A stretch of 64,000 bases of DNA, from NCBI RefSeq assembly GCF_001440415.1, contig NZ_LLYA01000225.1, positions 1 through 64,000 on the forward strand, given 5' to 3'. The stretch's first letter is position 1; every line of letters starts with the position of its first letter. Shown in pieces: positions 1 to 8,064 of this stretch. The stretch comes from Bradyrhizobium retamae. Lineage in GTDB: Bacteria; Pseudomonadota; Alphaproteobacteria; Rhizobiales; Xanthobacteraceae. A program made the position numbers and the translations under genes. The notes beneath the pieces are model-generated. The model was given only the letters and a program-made list of their open reading frames with translations, did not search any database and had not been told where the DNA came from.

Positions 1-50
1 GCAGAGAATCATGGCCGCCGACCCTCCGCCATGAAAAGATTCACAGCCTC

Positions 51-87
51 GTAGGGTGGGTTACGCCTTCGGCTAAACCCACCCTAC
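51..87. repeat. Hairpin repeat (GGGTGGG family)
   Basis: A perfect 12-bp inverted repeat (51-62 with 76-87) around a short loop. It sits directly after the stop codon of the minus-strand VOC gene, so it may act as a transcript end. Related GGGTGGG/CCCACC hairpins recur at 1742-1831 and 17704-17799. Confidence 0.8.
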
Positions 88-96
88 AATCGTCGT

Positions 97-477
97 TTAC
101 GCCGGCATCCTGTGCATCGCGCAGATCTTGTTGCCGTCGAGATCGCGCAAATAAGCGAGATAGAGTTTGCCCGTGCTGCCCTCGCGGATGCCAGGCGGAT
201 TTTCGCAAGTCGTTCCACCATTGGCGATGCCGGCCGCGTGCCATGCGTCGGCCTGTTCGGGCGAGTCGGCCGCAAAACCGATGGTGCCGCCATTTGCGGG
301 CGTCGCCGGCTGGCCGTTGATCGGCTTGGTCACCGAGAATATTCCGGTCTTGGTGATGTAGAAAATGCGGTGGCCGTCGACCCGCGCCGGCCGCACACCG
401 AGCGTACCGAGCAATGAATCATAGAACGCCTTGGCCTTGTCGAGGTCGTTGGTGCCGATCATCACATGCGAAAACAT
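97..477 (-). CDS. VOC (glyoxalase/bleomycin-resistance) family protein
   Basis: A 126-residue single VOC-fold protein. The N-terminus (MFSHVMIGTNDLDKAKAFYD) is the typical first beta strand and helix of the family, and the C-terminal YLRDLDGNKIC is the usual last strand, where the 'DPDGN'-like turn precedes a metal-ligand position. Members include metal-dependent lyases, dioxygenases and resistance proteins; the substrate cannot be read here. It stands alone, oriented away from htpX, with a hairpin repeat just after its stop. The ATG has a GGAGGAAA-like ribosome site upstream. Family assignment is firm, function is not. Confidence 0.85.
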   Translation of the reverse strand: MFSHVMIGTNDLDKAKAFYDSLLGTLGVRPARVDGHRIFYITKTGIFSVTKPINGQPATPANGGTIGFAADSPEQADAWHAAGIANGGTTCENPPGIREGSTGKLYLAYLRDLDGNKICAMHRMPA

Positions 478-795
478 TTCTTCAATTTCCTCCCAGTTTT
501 CAGGACGAACAAACGCAAATTGCTTGCCACTTCACTTTCCCGGGTTGCCTCATCACGCTGCTCGTTGCCGGGCAATGTAGACGGCGGCGCGGGCGTTCTA
601 CAAGCAGATCCGCCCGGTAGCCGAAAAGCCACACGATCCCGCCGGATTACGGATCGTTAATCCGGCTGGCGCGTTGGTTCCTGTCGCCAAACGCGGCGCC
701 TCGACGCACCCCGGCATCTTGAAGCGGTCTCGGGTGAGTTCCTACCTCTGGGATGCCTGCCACGGCGTTCAGCCGCGGGCGGCAAGGAGACGACA
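478..795. other. Divergent intergenic region, VOC gene / htpX
   Basis: About 320 bases between two divergently read genes. It must hold the promoters of both. No convincing small gene, RNA or repeat was seen. The ribosome site of htpX (AAGGAGA, 784-790) is the only clear element. Confidence 0.5.
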
Positions 796-1731
796 ATGAG
801 CTATTTTAAGACTGCCATTCTGTTGGCCGGTCTGACCGGCCTCTTCATGGGCGTCGGCTATCTGATCGGCGGCGCCACCGGTGCTACGATCGCGCTAGTG
901 ATCGCGGCTGCGACCAATCTTTTCGCCTACTGGAATTCGGACCGCATGGTGCTGTCGATGTACGGCGCCCATGAGGTCGACCAGCGCACGGCGCCCGACC
1001 TCTTCAATCTCGTGGCTGAACTCGCCGGCCGCGCCGGCCTGCCGATGCCGCGCGTGTTCCTGATGGACGAGCCGCAGCCCAACGCCTTCGCCACCGGCCG
1101 CAATCCGCAGAACGCGGCGGTCGCCGTGACCACGGGTCTGGTGCAGTCGGTCAGCCGCGAAGAACTCGCGGGCGTGATCGCGCACGAGCTCGCGCACATC
1201 AAAAATCACGATACGCTGCTGATGACCATCACCGCGACCATTGCCGGTGCGGTCTCGATGCTGGCGCAGTTCGGCATGTTCTTTGGCGGCAACCGCGACA
1301 ACGGTCCCGGCATCATCGGATCGATTGCCATGATGATCCTGGCCCCGCTCGGCGCCATGCTGGTGCAGATGGCGATTAGCCGGACGCGCGAATACGCCGC
1401 CGACGATCTCGGCGCGCGCATTTGCGGTCAGCCGATGTGGCTTGCGTCCGCTCTGGCCAAGATCGCCAACGCCGCGCATGTCGTGCCGAATGTCGAAGCT
1501 GAGCGCAATCCGGCGACCGCGCACATGTTCATTATAAATCCGTTGTCGGGGCAGGGCATGGACAATCTGTTCACGACGCACCCCTCGACCGAGAACCGCA
1601 TCGCCGCCTTGCAGCAGCTCGCGGCGGAGCTTGGCGCGCAGGGCAGCACCTTCTCCGCCAACGCGCGCGGCAATTATCCGCGCCGCAGCCCGTGGGGCCG
1701 GCCCTCGGCCTCACGCGGACCTTGGGGATAG
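796..1731 (+). CDS. htpX: HtpX family membrane zinc metalloprotease
   Basis: An inner-membrane M48 protease that degrades misfolded or damaged membrane proteins, acting alongside FtsH. Two hydrophobic segments lie in residues 5-45. The zinc motif HELAH is at residues 130-134 (His130, Glu131, His134), and the third ligand lies in the conserved REYAAD stretch near residue 199. Two more hydrophobic segments lie around 142-192, as in the family. Length 311 aa is usual for alphaproteobacterial HtpX; the C-terminal tail (residues 290-311) is Arg/Pro/Ser-rich and poorly ordered. The start has a strong AAGGAGA site 5 bases upstream. Monocistronic, followed by hairpin repeats. Confidence 0.95.
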   Translation: MSYFKTAILLAGLTGLFMGVGYLIGGATGATIALVIAAATNLFAYWNSDRMVLSMYGAHEVDQRTAPDLFNLVAELAGRAGLPMPRVFLMDEPQPNAFATGRNPQNAAVAVTTGLVQSVSREELAGVIAHELAHIKNHDTLLMTITATIAGAVSMLAQFGMFFGGNRDNGPGIIGSIAMMILAPLGAMLVQMAISRTREYAADDLGARICGQPMWLASALAKIANAAHVVPNVEAERNPATAHMFIINPLSGQGMDNLFTTHPSTENRIAALQQLAAELGAQGSTFSANARGNYPRRSPWGRPSASRGPWG

Positions 1732-1741
1732 ACTGACCCGC

Positions 1742-1831
1742 ATAGGGTGGGCAAGGCGCTTCGCGCCGTGCCCACTATCTCTTCGCACTATTCGCCGTGA
1801 AGGGTGGGCACGCCTCGCTTTGCCTACCCTA
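1742..1831. repeat. Tandem GGGTGGGC hairpin repeats
   Basis: Two imperfect palindromes: about 1742-1778, where GGGTGGGC pairs with GTGCCCAC, and about 1799-1831. They lie between the converging 3' ends of htpX and the minus-strand SDR gene, and are plausibly transcript ends or mRNA-stabilising repeats. Confidence 0.7.
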
Positions 1832-1884
1832 CCGAACGTTGCCCACCTGTATCCTGTGCGGCGACATCTAGAGCCGCCCCAACC

Positions 1885-2664
1885 TCAAAACGCCGTATAC
1901 CCGCCATCGATCACAAAGCAATCCGCGGTATGATACGACGATGCCTGGCTCATGATGTACACGGCGATGCCGCCAAAATCACCCGGCTCGCCGAAGCGGC
2001 GCAGTGGAATGCGCGGCATTACATTGGCGACGAATTTGTCGTTGGCCATCAGCCCCGACGTCATGTCGCTCTTGATCCAGCCGGGCAGGATCGCGTTCGC
2101 GGTGACGCCGTAGCGCGCCAACTCGACCGCGAGCGCGCGGCACAGCGCGTTCAGCGCCGCCTTGGTGCCGGCGTAGTGCTCGTTGCGCGCGGTGCCGAAC
2201 AAGGACGCCAGGCTCGAGGTCGCAACCAGCCGGCCGAATTTGTCGCCGGCTTCCGCACGTTCGGTCATGTGGCGGGCGGCGGCCTGAAACACGTGGAAGA
2301 CGCCGTCGAGATTGGTCGCGAACATTTTTCGCCATTCCTCCTCGGTGCGGTCGATAAAGGCGCGCCGTCCGCCGCCGCCGATACCGGCATTGGCAAAGCA
2401 GCCGTCGACGCGGCCGAACGTATCGAGCGTCGCCTTCATCGCGGCCTTGACGGAGGCGGGGTCGGTGACGTCGCAGATCTGCGTATGCACCCTGCCGGGC
2501 CCGGCCGACATGGTTGCCGCCGCGCTCTTGTTCTTGTCGCCATTGCGGCCCCAAATCGAGACGTTGCAGCCTTGGGCGTTCAGCGCCTGCGCAATGCCGA
2601 GGCCGATGCCGCCATTGCCACCGGTGATGACCGCCGTGCGGCCGGTGAGGTCAAAGATGCTCAT
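1885..2664 (-). CDS. SDR family oxidoreductase
   Basis: A 259-residue classical short-chain dehydrogenase/reductase. The cofactor loop GGNGGIG lies near residues 15-21, the NAG motif follows 'FANAGIGG', and the catalytic Tyr-Lys appears as YAGTK with an upstream TSS serine. The C-terminus ends 'FVIDGGYTAF', typical of NAD(P)-dependent 3-hydroxyacyl or polyol dehydrogenases. The ATG at 2664 precedes MSIFDLTGR; the frame is open further upstream, but that stretch has no family match and would fill the promoter region. It is divergent from a crotonase gene (161-bp shared upstream region), suggesting joint control in acyl-CoA metabolism. Substrate unknown. Confidence 0.9.
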   Translation of the reverse strand: MSIFDLTGRTAVITGGNGGIGLGIAQALNAQGCNVSIWGRNGDKNKSAAATMSAGPGRVHTQICDVTDPASVKAAMKATLDTFGRVDGCFANAGIGGGGRRAFIDRTEEEWRKMFATNLDGVFHVFQAAARHMTERAEAGDKFGRLVATSSLASLFGTARNEHYAGTKAALNALCRALAVELARYGVTANAILPGWIKSDMTSGLMANDKFVANVMPRIPLRRFGEPGDFGGIAVYIMSQASSYHTADCFVIDGGYTAF

Positions 2665-2825
2665 GGGATGTTTCCATTTTGTTTGGCAACAGAGTTGCGC
2701 TCTGCGGCGGGCAGATGTTCTGGCGCAAGCATGGACAACGCCGTCCAGAAAATCAAATATGGGCGAGACATCGTCCGGTCTTCCGCGCAGCGAAATAGCG
2801 CGTAAACACAAGTTAAGAGGAAACA

Positions 2826-3617
2826 ATGCAGTTCAAGCACGTCACGCTCGATTTCGATGGCGCGGTCGCCGTTCTCAAGCTCGACCATCAAGAGGTCATG
2901 AATGCGGTCTCGATGGATATGCTGGGCGGGCTTGGCGAAGCGCTCGACGCGATCGAGGAGAAGCGAGACGAGGTGCGCTGCCTCGTGCTGACCGGCGCCG
3001 GACGCGCCTTCTGCACCGGCGCCAATCTGCAGGGCCGCAACAACCAGAAGCCCGGCAAGAGCAATGCCGGTCAATCGCTGGAAATCGGCTTTCACCCGTT
3101 CCTGCGGCGGCTGCGCCGGCTGCATTGCCCGATCGTCACCGCCGTCAACGGTCCTGCCGCGGGCGCCGGCATGAGCTTTGCGCTGATGGGCGACATGATC
3201 CTCTGCGCCCGCTCGTCCTATTTCCTGCAGGCGTTCCGCCGCATCGGCCTGGTGCCGGACTGCGGCTCGACCTGGCTGTTGCCGCGCATGATCGGCAAGG
3301 CGCGCTCGGTGGAATTGTCGCTGATGGGCGAACGGTTGCCGGCAGAGAAGGCGCTGGAATGGGGCCTCGTCAACCGCGTCCATGACGATGCTGACTTGAT
3401 GGTGGAGGCGATGAAGCTCGCGCATGAGCTCGCCAATGGCCCGACGATCGCGCTGTCGCTGATCCGAAAGCTCTACTGGGACAGCCCGGAAAATTCCTTC
3501 GAGGAGCAGCTCAACCTCGAATTCGAATCGCAACGCATCGCCGGCGCGGCTGATGATTTCAAGGAAGGCGTTGCTGCCTTCCTCGAAAAGCGCCCTGCCA
3601 AGTTCAGGGGCAAATGA
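2826..3617 (+). CDS. Enoyl-CoA hydratase/isomerase family protein
   Basis: A 263-residue crotonase-fold protein. Oxyanion-hole segments are visible: AFCTGANL near residues 61-68 and NGPAAGAGMSFAL near 102-114. In the catalytic region 'GLVPDCGST' an Asp stands where many hydratases have Glu; this Asp arrangement is common in PaaG-like isomerases. It could therefore be an isomerase or hydratase acting in aromatic or fatty acyl-CoA catabolism. A strong AAGAGGAAA site precedes the start. Its last four bases overlap the next gene's ATG (ATGA), so it is translationally coupled to the phosphotransferase. First gene of a three-gene unit to 5035. Confidence 0.92.
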   Translation: MQFKHVTLDFDGAVAVLKLDHQEVMNAVSMDMLGGLGEALDAIEEKRDEVRCLVLTGAGRAFCTGANLQGRNNQKPGKSNAGQSLEIGFHPFLRRLRRLHCPIVTAVNGPAAGAGMSFALMGDMILCARSSYFLQAFRRIGLVPDCGSTWLLPRMIGKARSVELSLMGERLPAEKALEWGLVNRVHDDADLMVEAMKLAHELANGPTIALSLIRKLYWDSPENSFEEQLNLEFESQRIAGAADDFKEGVAAFLEKRPAKFRGK

Positions 3618-4603
3618 TCGAGGAGCAACTTGGGCGCTGCGTCGCGTCCTGGTATCCGGGAGCGACCGGCGTGACCGGCGCCGCCAAGCTCTCCGGCGGC
3701 GCCAGTCAGGAGACCTGGACGTTCGATATCGTGCATCCGAGCGGCAATGTTGGCGCCATCCTACGCCGCGCGCCGCCGGGCTATGGTGCGTCGCCGGGAC
3801 GGGCCGCCGGCCTCGATGCCGAGGCGACACTGATGCAATTGGCACATGACGCCGGCCTGCCTTCACCGCGCGTGATGCATGTGCTGAAGCCTGCGGACGA
3901 ACTCGGTCGCGGCTTCATCATGCAGCGGATCGAGGGCGAGACCATCGCGCGGAAGATCCTGCGCGATGAGCAATTCGCCAGGGCGCGGCCGATCCTGGCG
4001 CGGCAGTTGGGCCGCGTGATCGCCGGCATTCACGGCTTAGCCCCAGCGAAACTGCCGAAGTTGCGCGAGATGAGCGCGACCAAGGAGATCGCCGACCTCG
4101 AGCGGGAATACCGCAGCTTCGACTGGCCGCGGCCGGTGTTCGAATTGGCGCTGCGCTGGCTGCGCGAGCGCGATCCCGGACCGTCGCAGCAGGTGACGCT
4201 GGTGCATGGCGATTTTCGCCACGGCAACCTCATCATCGGCGCCGACGGCGTCCGTGCGGTGCTGGACTGGGAGCTCGCGCATGTCGGCGACCCGATGGAA
4301 GATCTCGGCTGGATCTGCGTCAACTCCTGGCGCTTCGGCGAGATCGACAAGCCGGTCGGTGGCTTTGGGACGCGCGAGGAATTGTTCGCCGGATACGAGG
4401 AAGCCGGCCGCACGGTCAATCCTGATCGGGTGATGTTCTGGGAAGTGATGGGCACGCTGCGCTGGGGCATCATGTGCTGCGGCATGATGCAGCGTTTTCG
4501 GCAAGGCCCCGACCATTCGATGGAACGCGCCATGATCGGGCGGCGTTCCTCGGAGACGGAGATCGATCTGCTACGGCTACTTGCTCCGCGGGGAAAGGCA
4601 TGA
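3614..4603 (+). CDS. Phosphotransferase family protein (APH/ACAD10-like kinase domain)
   Basis: A 329-residue aminoglycoside-phosphotransferase-fold protein. The catalytic loop is LVHGDFRHGN (around residues 196-205) and the Mg-binding Asp is in LDWELAHVGDP (around 217-227). In bacteria such proteins usually sit beside acyl-CoA dehydrogenase and crotonase genes and resemble the kinase domain of human ACAD10/11, which phosphorylates 4-hydroxyacyl-CoAs. A role in hydroxyacyl-CoA breakdown is therefore more likely than antibiotic resistance, by inference. The start overlaps the crotonase stop by 4 nt. The stop codon lies inside a palindromic repeat (4597-4643). Confidence 0.9.
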   Translation: MIEEQLGRCVASWYPGATGVTGAAKLSGGASQETWTFDIVHPSGNVGAILRRAPPGYGASPGRAAGLDAEATLMQLAHDAGLPSPRVMHVLKPADELGRGFIMQRIEGETIARKILRDEQFARARPILARQLGRVIAGIHGLAPAKLPKLREMSATKEIADLEREYRSFDWPRPVFELALRWLRERDPGPSQQVTLVHGDFRHGNLIIGADGVRAVLDWELAHVGDPMEDLGWICVNSWRFGEIDKPVGGFGTREELFAGYEEAGRTVNPDRVMFWEVMGTLRWGIMCCGMMQRFRQGPDHSMERAMIGRRSSETEIDLLRLLAPRGKA

Positions 4604-4643
4604 TCCCGAAAAGTGGAAACCGATTTTCGGATAGGATCATGCC
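4597..4643. repeat. Imperfect palindromic repeat (GGCATGATCC family)
   Basis: GGCATGATCC (4597-4606) is the reverse complement of GGATCATGCC (4634-4643); the interior GAAAAGTGGAAACCGATTTTC is also near-palindromic. It resembles an intergenic palindrome widespread in Rhizobiales genomes. It provides the TGA stop of the phosphotransferase gene and lies 18 bases before the next gene. Confidence 0.8.
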
Positions 4644-4660
4644 TCAAAAAAGAGGGTAGG

Positions 4661-5035
4661 ATGCAAGACGAACCGACCCCCGCCGAACTGATCAAGGCGG
4701 TCGCGGATTTCCTCCGCAACGAGATCGCTGCCGAGATCAAGGGCCACAACGCCTTCAAGCTCCGCGTCGGCATCAACGCGCTCGACCTGGTGACGCGGCA
4801 ACTGGCGTTGGAGCAGGGCAGCGATGCAGCGGAGGCCGCGCGGCTGAAGCAGTTGCTCGGCATGGATGGCGCGTTGATCGAGTTGAATCGCGCTCTGTGC
4901 GAGAAGATCGCGAACGGCGAGGTCGATCTGCAGACGCCGGGGCTATCGGAACATCTCTGGCAGACGACGATGGACAAGCTCGCCGTCGACCAGCCGAACT
5001 ACGCGTCGTACAAGAGGGAGCTGGGGAATAAGTAG
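4661..5035 (+). CDS. DUF6285 domain-containing protein
   Basis: A 124-residue, mainly alpha-helical protein. The pattern 'PTPAELIKAVADFL' followed by 'FKLRVGINALDLVTRQL' matches the small DUF6285 family, which is regularly found next to phosphotransferase/acyl-CoA dehydrogenase genes. No catalytic motif or membrane segment is visible, so an accessory or partner role for the kinase-like protein upstream is inferred. The ATG at 4661 has an AGAGGG ribosome site. An in-frame upstream ATG at 4613 lies inside the palindromic repeat and encodes no family residues, so it was rejected. Confidence 0.8.
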   Translation: MQDEPTPAELIKAVADFLRNEIAAEIKGHNAFKLRVGINALDLVTRQLALEQGSDAAEAARLKQLLGMDGALIELNRALCEKIANGEVDLQTPGLSEHLWQTTMDKLAVDQPNYASYKRELGNK

Positions 5036-5056
5036 GGCACCGACCAACTCTCCGCA

Positions 5057-5165
5057 GTCATTGCCTGCGACAAACGCGAAGCGTTTGCGCAAGGGAGCGG
5101 AGCGACGAAGCAATCCATCTCACCGCAAGCGGATAAATGGATTGCTTCGCTTCGCTCGCAATGAC
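5057..5165. repeat. GTCATTGC...GCAATGAC long hairpin repeat
   Basis: The ends GTCATTGC (5057-5064) and GCAATGAC (5158-5165) are inverted, and the inner arms contain GAAGCAATCCAT and ATGGATTGCTTC. Same family as 7975-8058, 16331-16416 and the short copy 38292-38330. It sits between converging genes. Confidence 0.85.
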
Positions 5166-5186
5166 GAGGATAGACCGTCGCGATCG

Positions 5187-5966
5187 TCACCGCCCCAGCC
5201 ATTTCGGCGGTCGCTTCTCGGCAAACGCCTTCGGTCCCTCGATGTAATCCTGCGAGGCCGCCATCGCCTTCACGGCGGGATATTCGCGCTGCTCGGCGAT
5301 CGCCTGTTCCAGCGATACCTCAAGGCCGCGCTGGATCGCCTGCTTGGAGGCACGGATCGACATCGGCGAGTTCTTGCAGATCGTCTCCGCCCAGCGCTCC
5401 GCCGCGGCGAGTGCTTCACCGGCGGGAACCACCTCGTTGACGAAGCCGAGTTCGAGTCCCTCCTTGGCCGAGACGTGGCGCGCGGTGAGGATCATGCCCA
5501 TGGCGCGCTTCAGGCCGATCTGCCGCGGCAGCCGGTGCACGCCGCCGGCAAGCGCGGCGAGGCCGACGCGCGGCTCGGGCAGCGCGAAGGTCGCATTCTC
5601 CGAGGCAATGATCAGGTCGCAGGCCAGCGCGATCTCGAAGCCGCCGCCCATCGCGACGCCGTTGACGGCGGCGATGATCGGCTTGTCGCAGTCAAAGCGC
5701 GAGGTGAGACCGGCGAAGCCGCCCTTGTCCCAGCCGCGTTTTCCGCCGGCCGCCTGCCATTTCAAATCGTTGCCGGCGCAGAACGCCTTGTCGCCGGCGC
5801 CGGTGACGATCGCCACCCATTGCGTGGGGTCCGCGGAAAAATCGTCGAACACCTTGTTGAGCTCGAAATGCGCGTCGATATGCAGCGCATTGTACACTTC
5901 CGGCCGCGACAGCGTGATGATCGTGATCGGCCCCTTGCGTGTCACCTTGGAGAATTTCAGGTCCAT
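5187..5966 (-). CDS. Enoyl-CoA hydratase (crotonase family)
   Basis: A 259-residue crotonase-fold enzyme. Oxyanion-hole segments KAFCAGNDLK (about 60-69) and NGVAMGGGFEIALACD (about 101-116) are intact, and LPEPRVGLAALAGG carries the Glu of the first catalytic position. A second Glu is not obvious in the following segment, so hydratase versus isomerase is open; CaiD-like dehydratases look similar. The C-terminus 'EGPKAFAEKRPPKWLGR' is typical of the family. A GGGAGC site precedes the ATG. Divergent from the acyl-CoA dehydrogenase at 6189, with about 220 bp of shared upstream sequence. Likely role: hydration of enoyl-CoA in beta-oxidation. Confidence 0.92.
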   Translation of the reverse strand: MDLKFSKVTRKGPITIITLSRPEVYNALHIDAHFELNKVFDDFSADPTQWVAIVTGAGDKAFCAGNDLKWQAAGGKRGWDKGGFAGLTSRFDCDKPIIAAVNGVAMGGGFEIALACDLIIASENATFALPEPRVGLAALAGGVHRLPRQIGLKRAMGMILTARHVSAKEGLELGFVNEVVPAGEALAAAERWAETICKNSPMSIRASKQAIQRGLEVSLEQAIAEQREYPAVKAMAASQDYIEGPKAFAEKRPPKWLGR

Positions 5967-6188
5967 GTTTGCTCCCGTTTGGATTTTCTGCGGCGAAGAA
6001 TATTGGTTGCGATCATAGCGCTGCCCGGCCGTCCGAAACCATCCAATTACGCAAGGCCCCCGCGCGTGCCAGGGCCTGCTCCGTTGCTTGACTTGGGCCC
6101 GGTCTTCTCACTCTATTCCGTTCGAGCAGGAGCGCTACGCAGCGCCTAAACGCAAATCAAAAACAAACAATATTCCCGGGAGACCGCC

Positions 6189-7463
6189 TTGGATTTCAAC
6201 CTGCCTGCCGACCTCACGGCCTATCTCGACGAACTCGATCGCTTCATTGCGCGCGAGATCAAGCCGCTGGAGGAAGCCGACGACAACATCCGCTTCTTCG
6301 ATCACCGTCGCGAATGGGCGCGTACCGATTTCGAAAACGGCGGCCTGCCTCGGCATGAATGGGAAGCGCTGCTGCGCAAGGCCAAGAACCTCGCCGACGC
6401 CGCCGGCCATTTGCGCTTCGCGATCCCAAAACGCTATGGCGGCAAGGACGGTTCCAACCTCTGGATGGCCGTCATCCGCGAGCATTTCGCCTCAAAGGGC
6501 CTTGGCCTGCACAATGATCTGCAGAACGAGCATTCGATCGTCGGCAATCTGCCGCTCGTGACCATGCTCGACCGCTACGGCACCGACGAGCAGAAGGCGA
6601 TGATCGAAGGCTCGATCACCGGCAAATATCGTATCACCTTCGGCCTCACCGAACCGGACCACGGCTCCGACGCGACGCATATGGAAACCAGGGCCGTGCA
6701 GACGACGCGTGACAACGTCAAGGGCTGGATCATCAACGGCCAGAAGATGTGGACCACCGGCATGCATGTCGCGACCCATTGTGCGCTGTTCGCCCGGACA
6801 TCAGGCAATGACGGCGACGCGCGCGGCATCACCTGCTTCCTGGTGCCGGCGAAGAGCGAAGGCGTGAAGGTCGAGGAATACATGTGGACCTTCAACATGC
6901 CGACCGACCATCCGCGCGTCAGCTTCACCGATGTATTCGTGCCCGAAGACGCCCTGTTCGGCGAGATCGGCCGCGGACTATCGCTGGCGCAATGTTTTGT
7001 GCATGAGAACCGGATCCGGCAGGCGGCAAGTTCGCTCGGCGCAGCGGTCTATTGCATCAACGAGAGCGTGAAATACGCGCGCGAGCGAAAGCCGTTCGGC
7101 AAGGCGTTGGCCGAAAACCAGGCGATCCAATGGCCGCTGGTGGAGCTGGCGACGCAGGCCGAGATGCTCAGGTTATTGATCCGCAAGACCGCCTGGGAGA
7201 TGGACCAGCTCACCCAGGCCCAGGTCGAGCACACGCTCTCCGATCGCGTGTCGATGTGCAACTACTGGGCAAACCGCCTGTGCTGCGAGGCCGCCGACCG
7301 CGCCATGCAGGTGCATGGCGGCATGGGCTATTCGCGCCACAAGCCGTTCGAACACATCTACCGCCACCACCGCCGCTACCGCATCACCGAAGGCAGCGAG
7401 GAAATCCAGAAGCGCAAGGTGGCGGGATTCCTGTTCGGCTATATGGGGGCGGGGAAGCACTGA
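6189..7463 (+). CDS. Acyl-CoA dehydrogenase family protein
   Basis: A 424-residue FAD flavoprotein that would oxidise an acyl-CoA to the 2-enoyl-CoA and pass electrons to ETF. The FAD/substrate loop 'FGLTEPDHGSDAT' (around 151-163), 'WTTGMHVATH', the R-x-x-FG motif ('ARERKPFGKAL') and the C-terminal 'RITEGSEEIQKRKVAG' with the expected catalytic Glu are all present. The start codon is TTG with a GGGAGA site; the next in-frame ATG lies inside the conserved N-terminal domain, so TTG is required. Probably works with the divergent crotonase at 5187-5966. Chain-length preference cannot be read. Confidence 0.93.
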   Translation: MDFNLPADLTAYLDELDRFIAREIKPLEEADDNIRFFDHRREWARTDFENGGLPRHEWEALLRKAKNLADAAGHLRFAIPKRYGGKDGSNLWMAVIREHFASKGLGLHNDLQNEHSIVGNLPLVTMLDRYGTDEQKAMIEGSITGKYRITFGLTEPDHGSDATHMETRAVQTTRDNVKGWIINGQKMWTTGMHVATHCALFARTSGNDGDARGITCFLVPAKSEGVKVEEYMWTFNMPTDHPRVSFTDVFVPEDALFGEIGRGLSLAQCFVHENRIRQAASSLGAAVYCINESVKYARERKPFGKALAENQAIQWPLVELATQAEMLRLLIRKTAWEMDQLTQAQVEHTLSDRVSMCNYWANRLCCEAADRAMQVHGGMGYSRHKPFEHIYRHHRRYRITEGSEEIQKRKVAGFLFGYMGAGKH

Positions 7464-7486
7464 GGAGCAAAGCCAAGGAGAAGATC

Positions 7487-7957
7487 ATGGAAGGTGGATG
7501 CACATGCGGGCATGTCCGCTACCGCCTGAACGGCAGGCCTATGATCGTGCATGCCTGCCATTGCACCTGGTGCCAGCGCGAGACCGGTACGGTGCATGCG
7601 CTCAATGCGATGTACGAGGCCGATAGGGTAGAGCATCTCGCGGCCGAACCCGAGATCATCGTGACGCCGTCGGCGAGCGGTAAGGGCCAGCGCATCGCCC
7701 GTTGCCCGATTTGCAAGGTGGCCGTCTGGAGCAACTATCCGGGCTCCGGGCCCGCGGTGCGTTTTGTCCGCGTTGGTACCATGGATGATCCGTCACAGTG
7801 CCCGCCGGACGTTCACATCTTCACCTCCACCAAGCAGCCCTGGGTGACGCTGCCGCCGGGCGCACGCGCGGTCGCCGAGTTCTACGACATCGACGAGGTC
7901 TGGTCGGAAGAGGCCAAGGAACGCCGGCGGATAATGCGGGAGAAGGCGAAGAAGTGA
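7487..7957 (+). CDS. GFA family protein (formaldehyde-activating-like zinc protein)
   Basis: A 156-residue member of the GFA fold. Zinc-binding cysteines appear in order: GCTCGHVRY (residues 4-12), CHCTWCQRETG (about 23-33) and RCPICKVAVWS (about 72-82), the pattern of glutathione-dependent formaldehyde-activating enzyme relatives. Most such proteins are not proven Gfa enzymes, so the reaction is unassigned. ATG 7487 has an AAGGAG site 6 bases upstream and begins 23 bases after the acyl-CoA dehydrogenase stop, so it is probably cotranscribed with it. Followed by a long hairpin repeat. Confidence 0.9.
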   Translation: MEGGCTCGHVRYRLNGRPMIVHACHCTWCQRETGTVHALNAMYEADRVEHLAAEPEIIVTPSASGKGQRIARCPICKVAVWSNYPGSGPAVRFVRVGTMDDPSQCPPDVHIFTSTKQPWVTLPPGARAVAEFYDIDEVWSEEAKERRRIMREKAKK

Positions 7958-7974
7958 GCACTATTGTTACCACC

Positions 7975-8058
7975 GTCATTGCGAGCGAAGCGAAGCAATC
8001 CATGGCACGGCATAGCGGATAGATGGATTGCTTCGTCGCTTACGGTCCTCGCAATGGC
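7975..8058. repeat. GTCATTGC...GCAATGGC long hairpin repeat
   Basis: Inverted arms GTCATTGCGAGCGAAGCGAA and the imperfect mirror ending TCCTCGCAATGGC, with GAAGCAATCCAT and ATGGATTGCTTC inside. It lies between the converging GFA gene and acyl-CoA ligase gene. Confidence 0.85.
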
Positions 8059-8064
8059 GACCGG

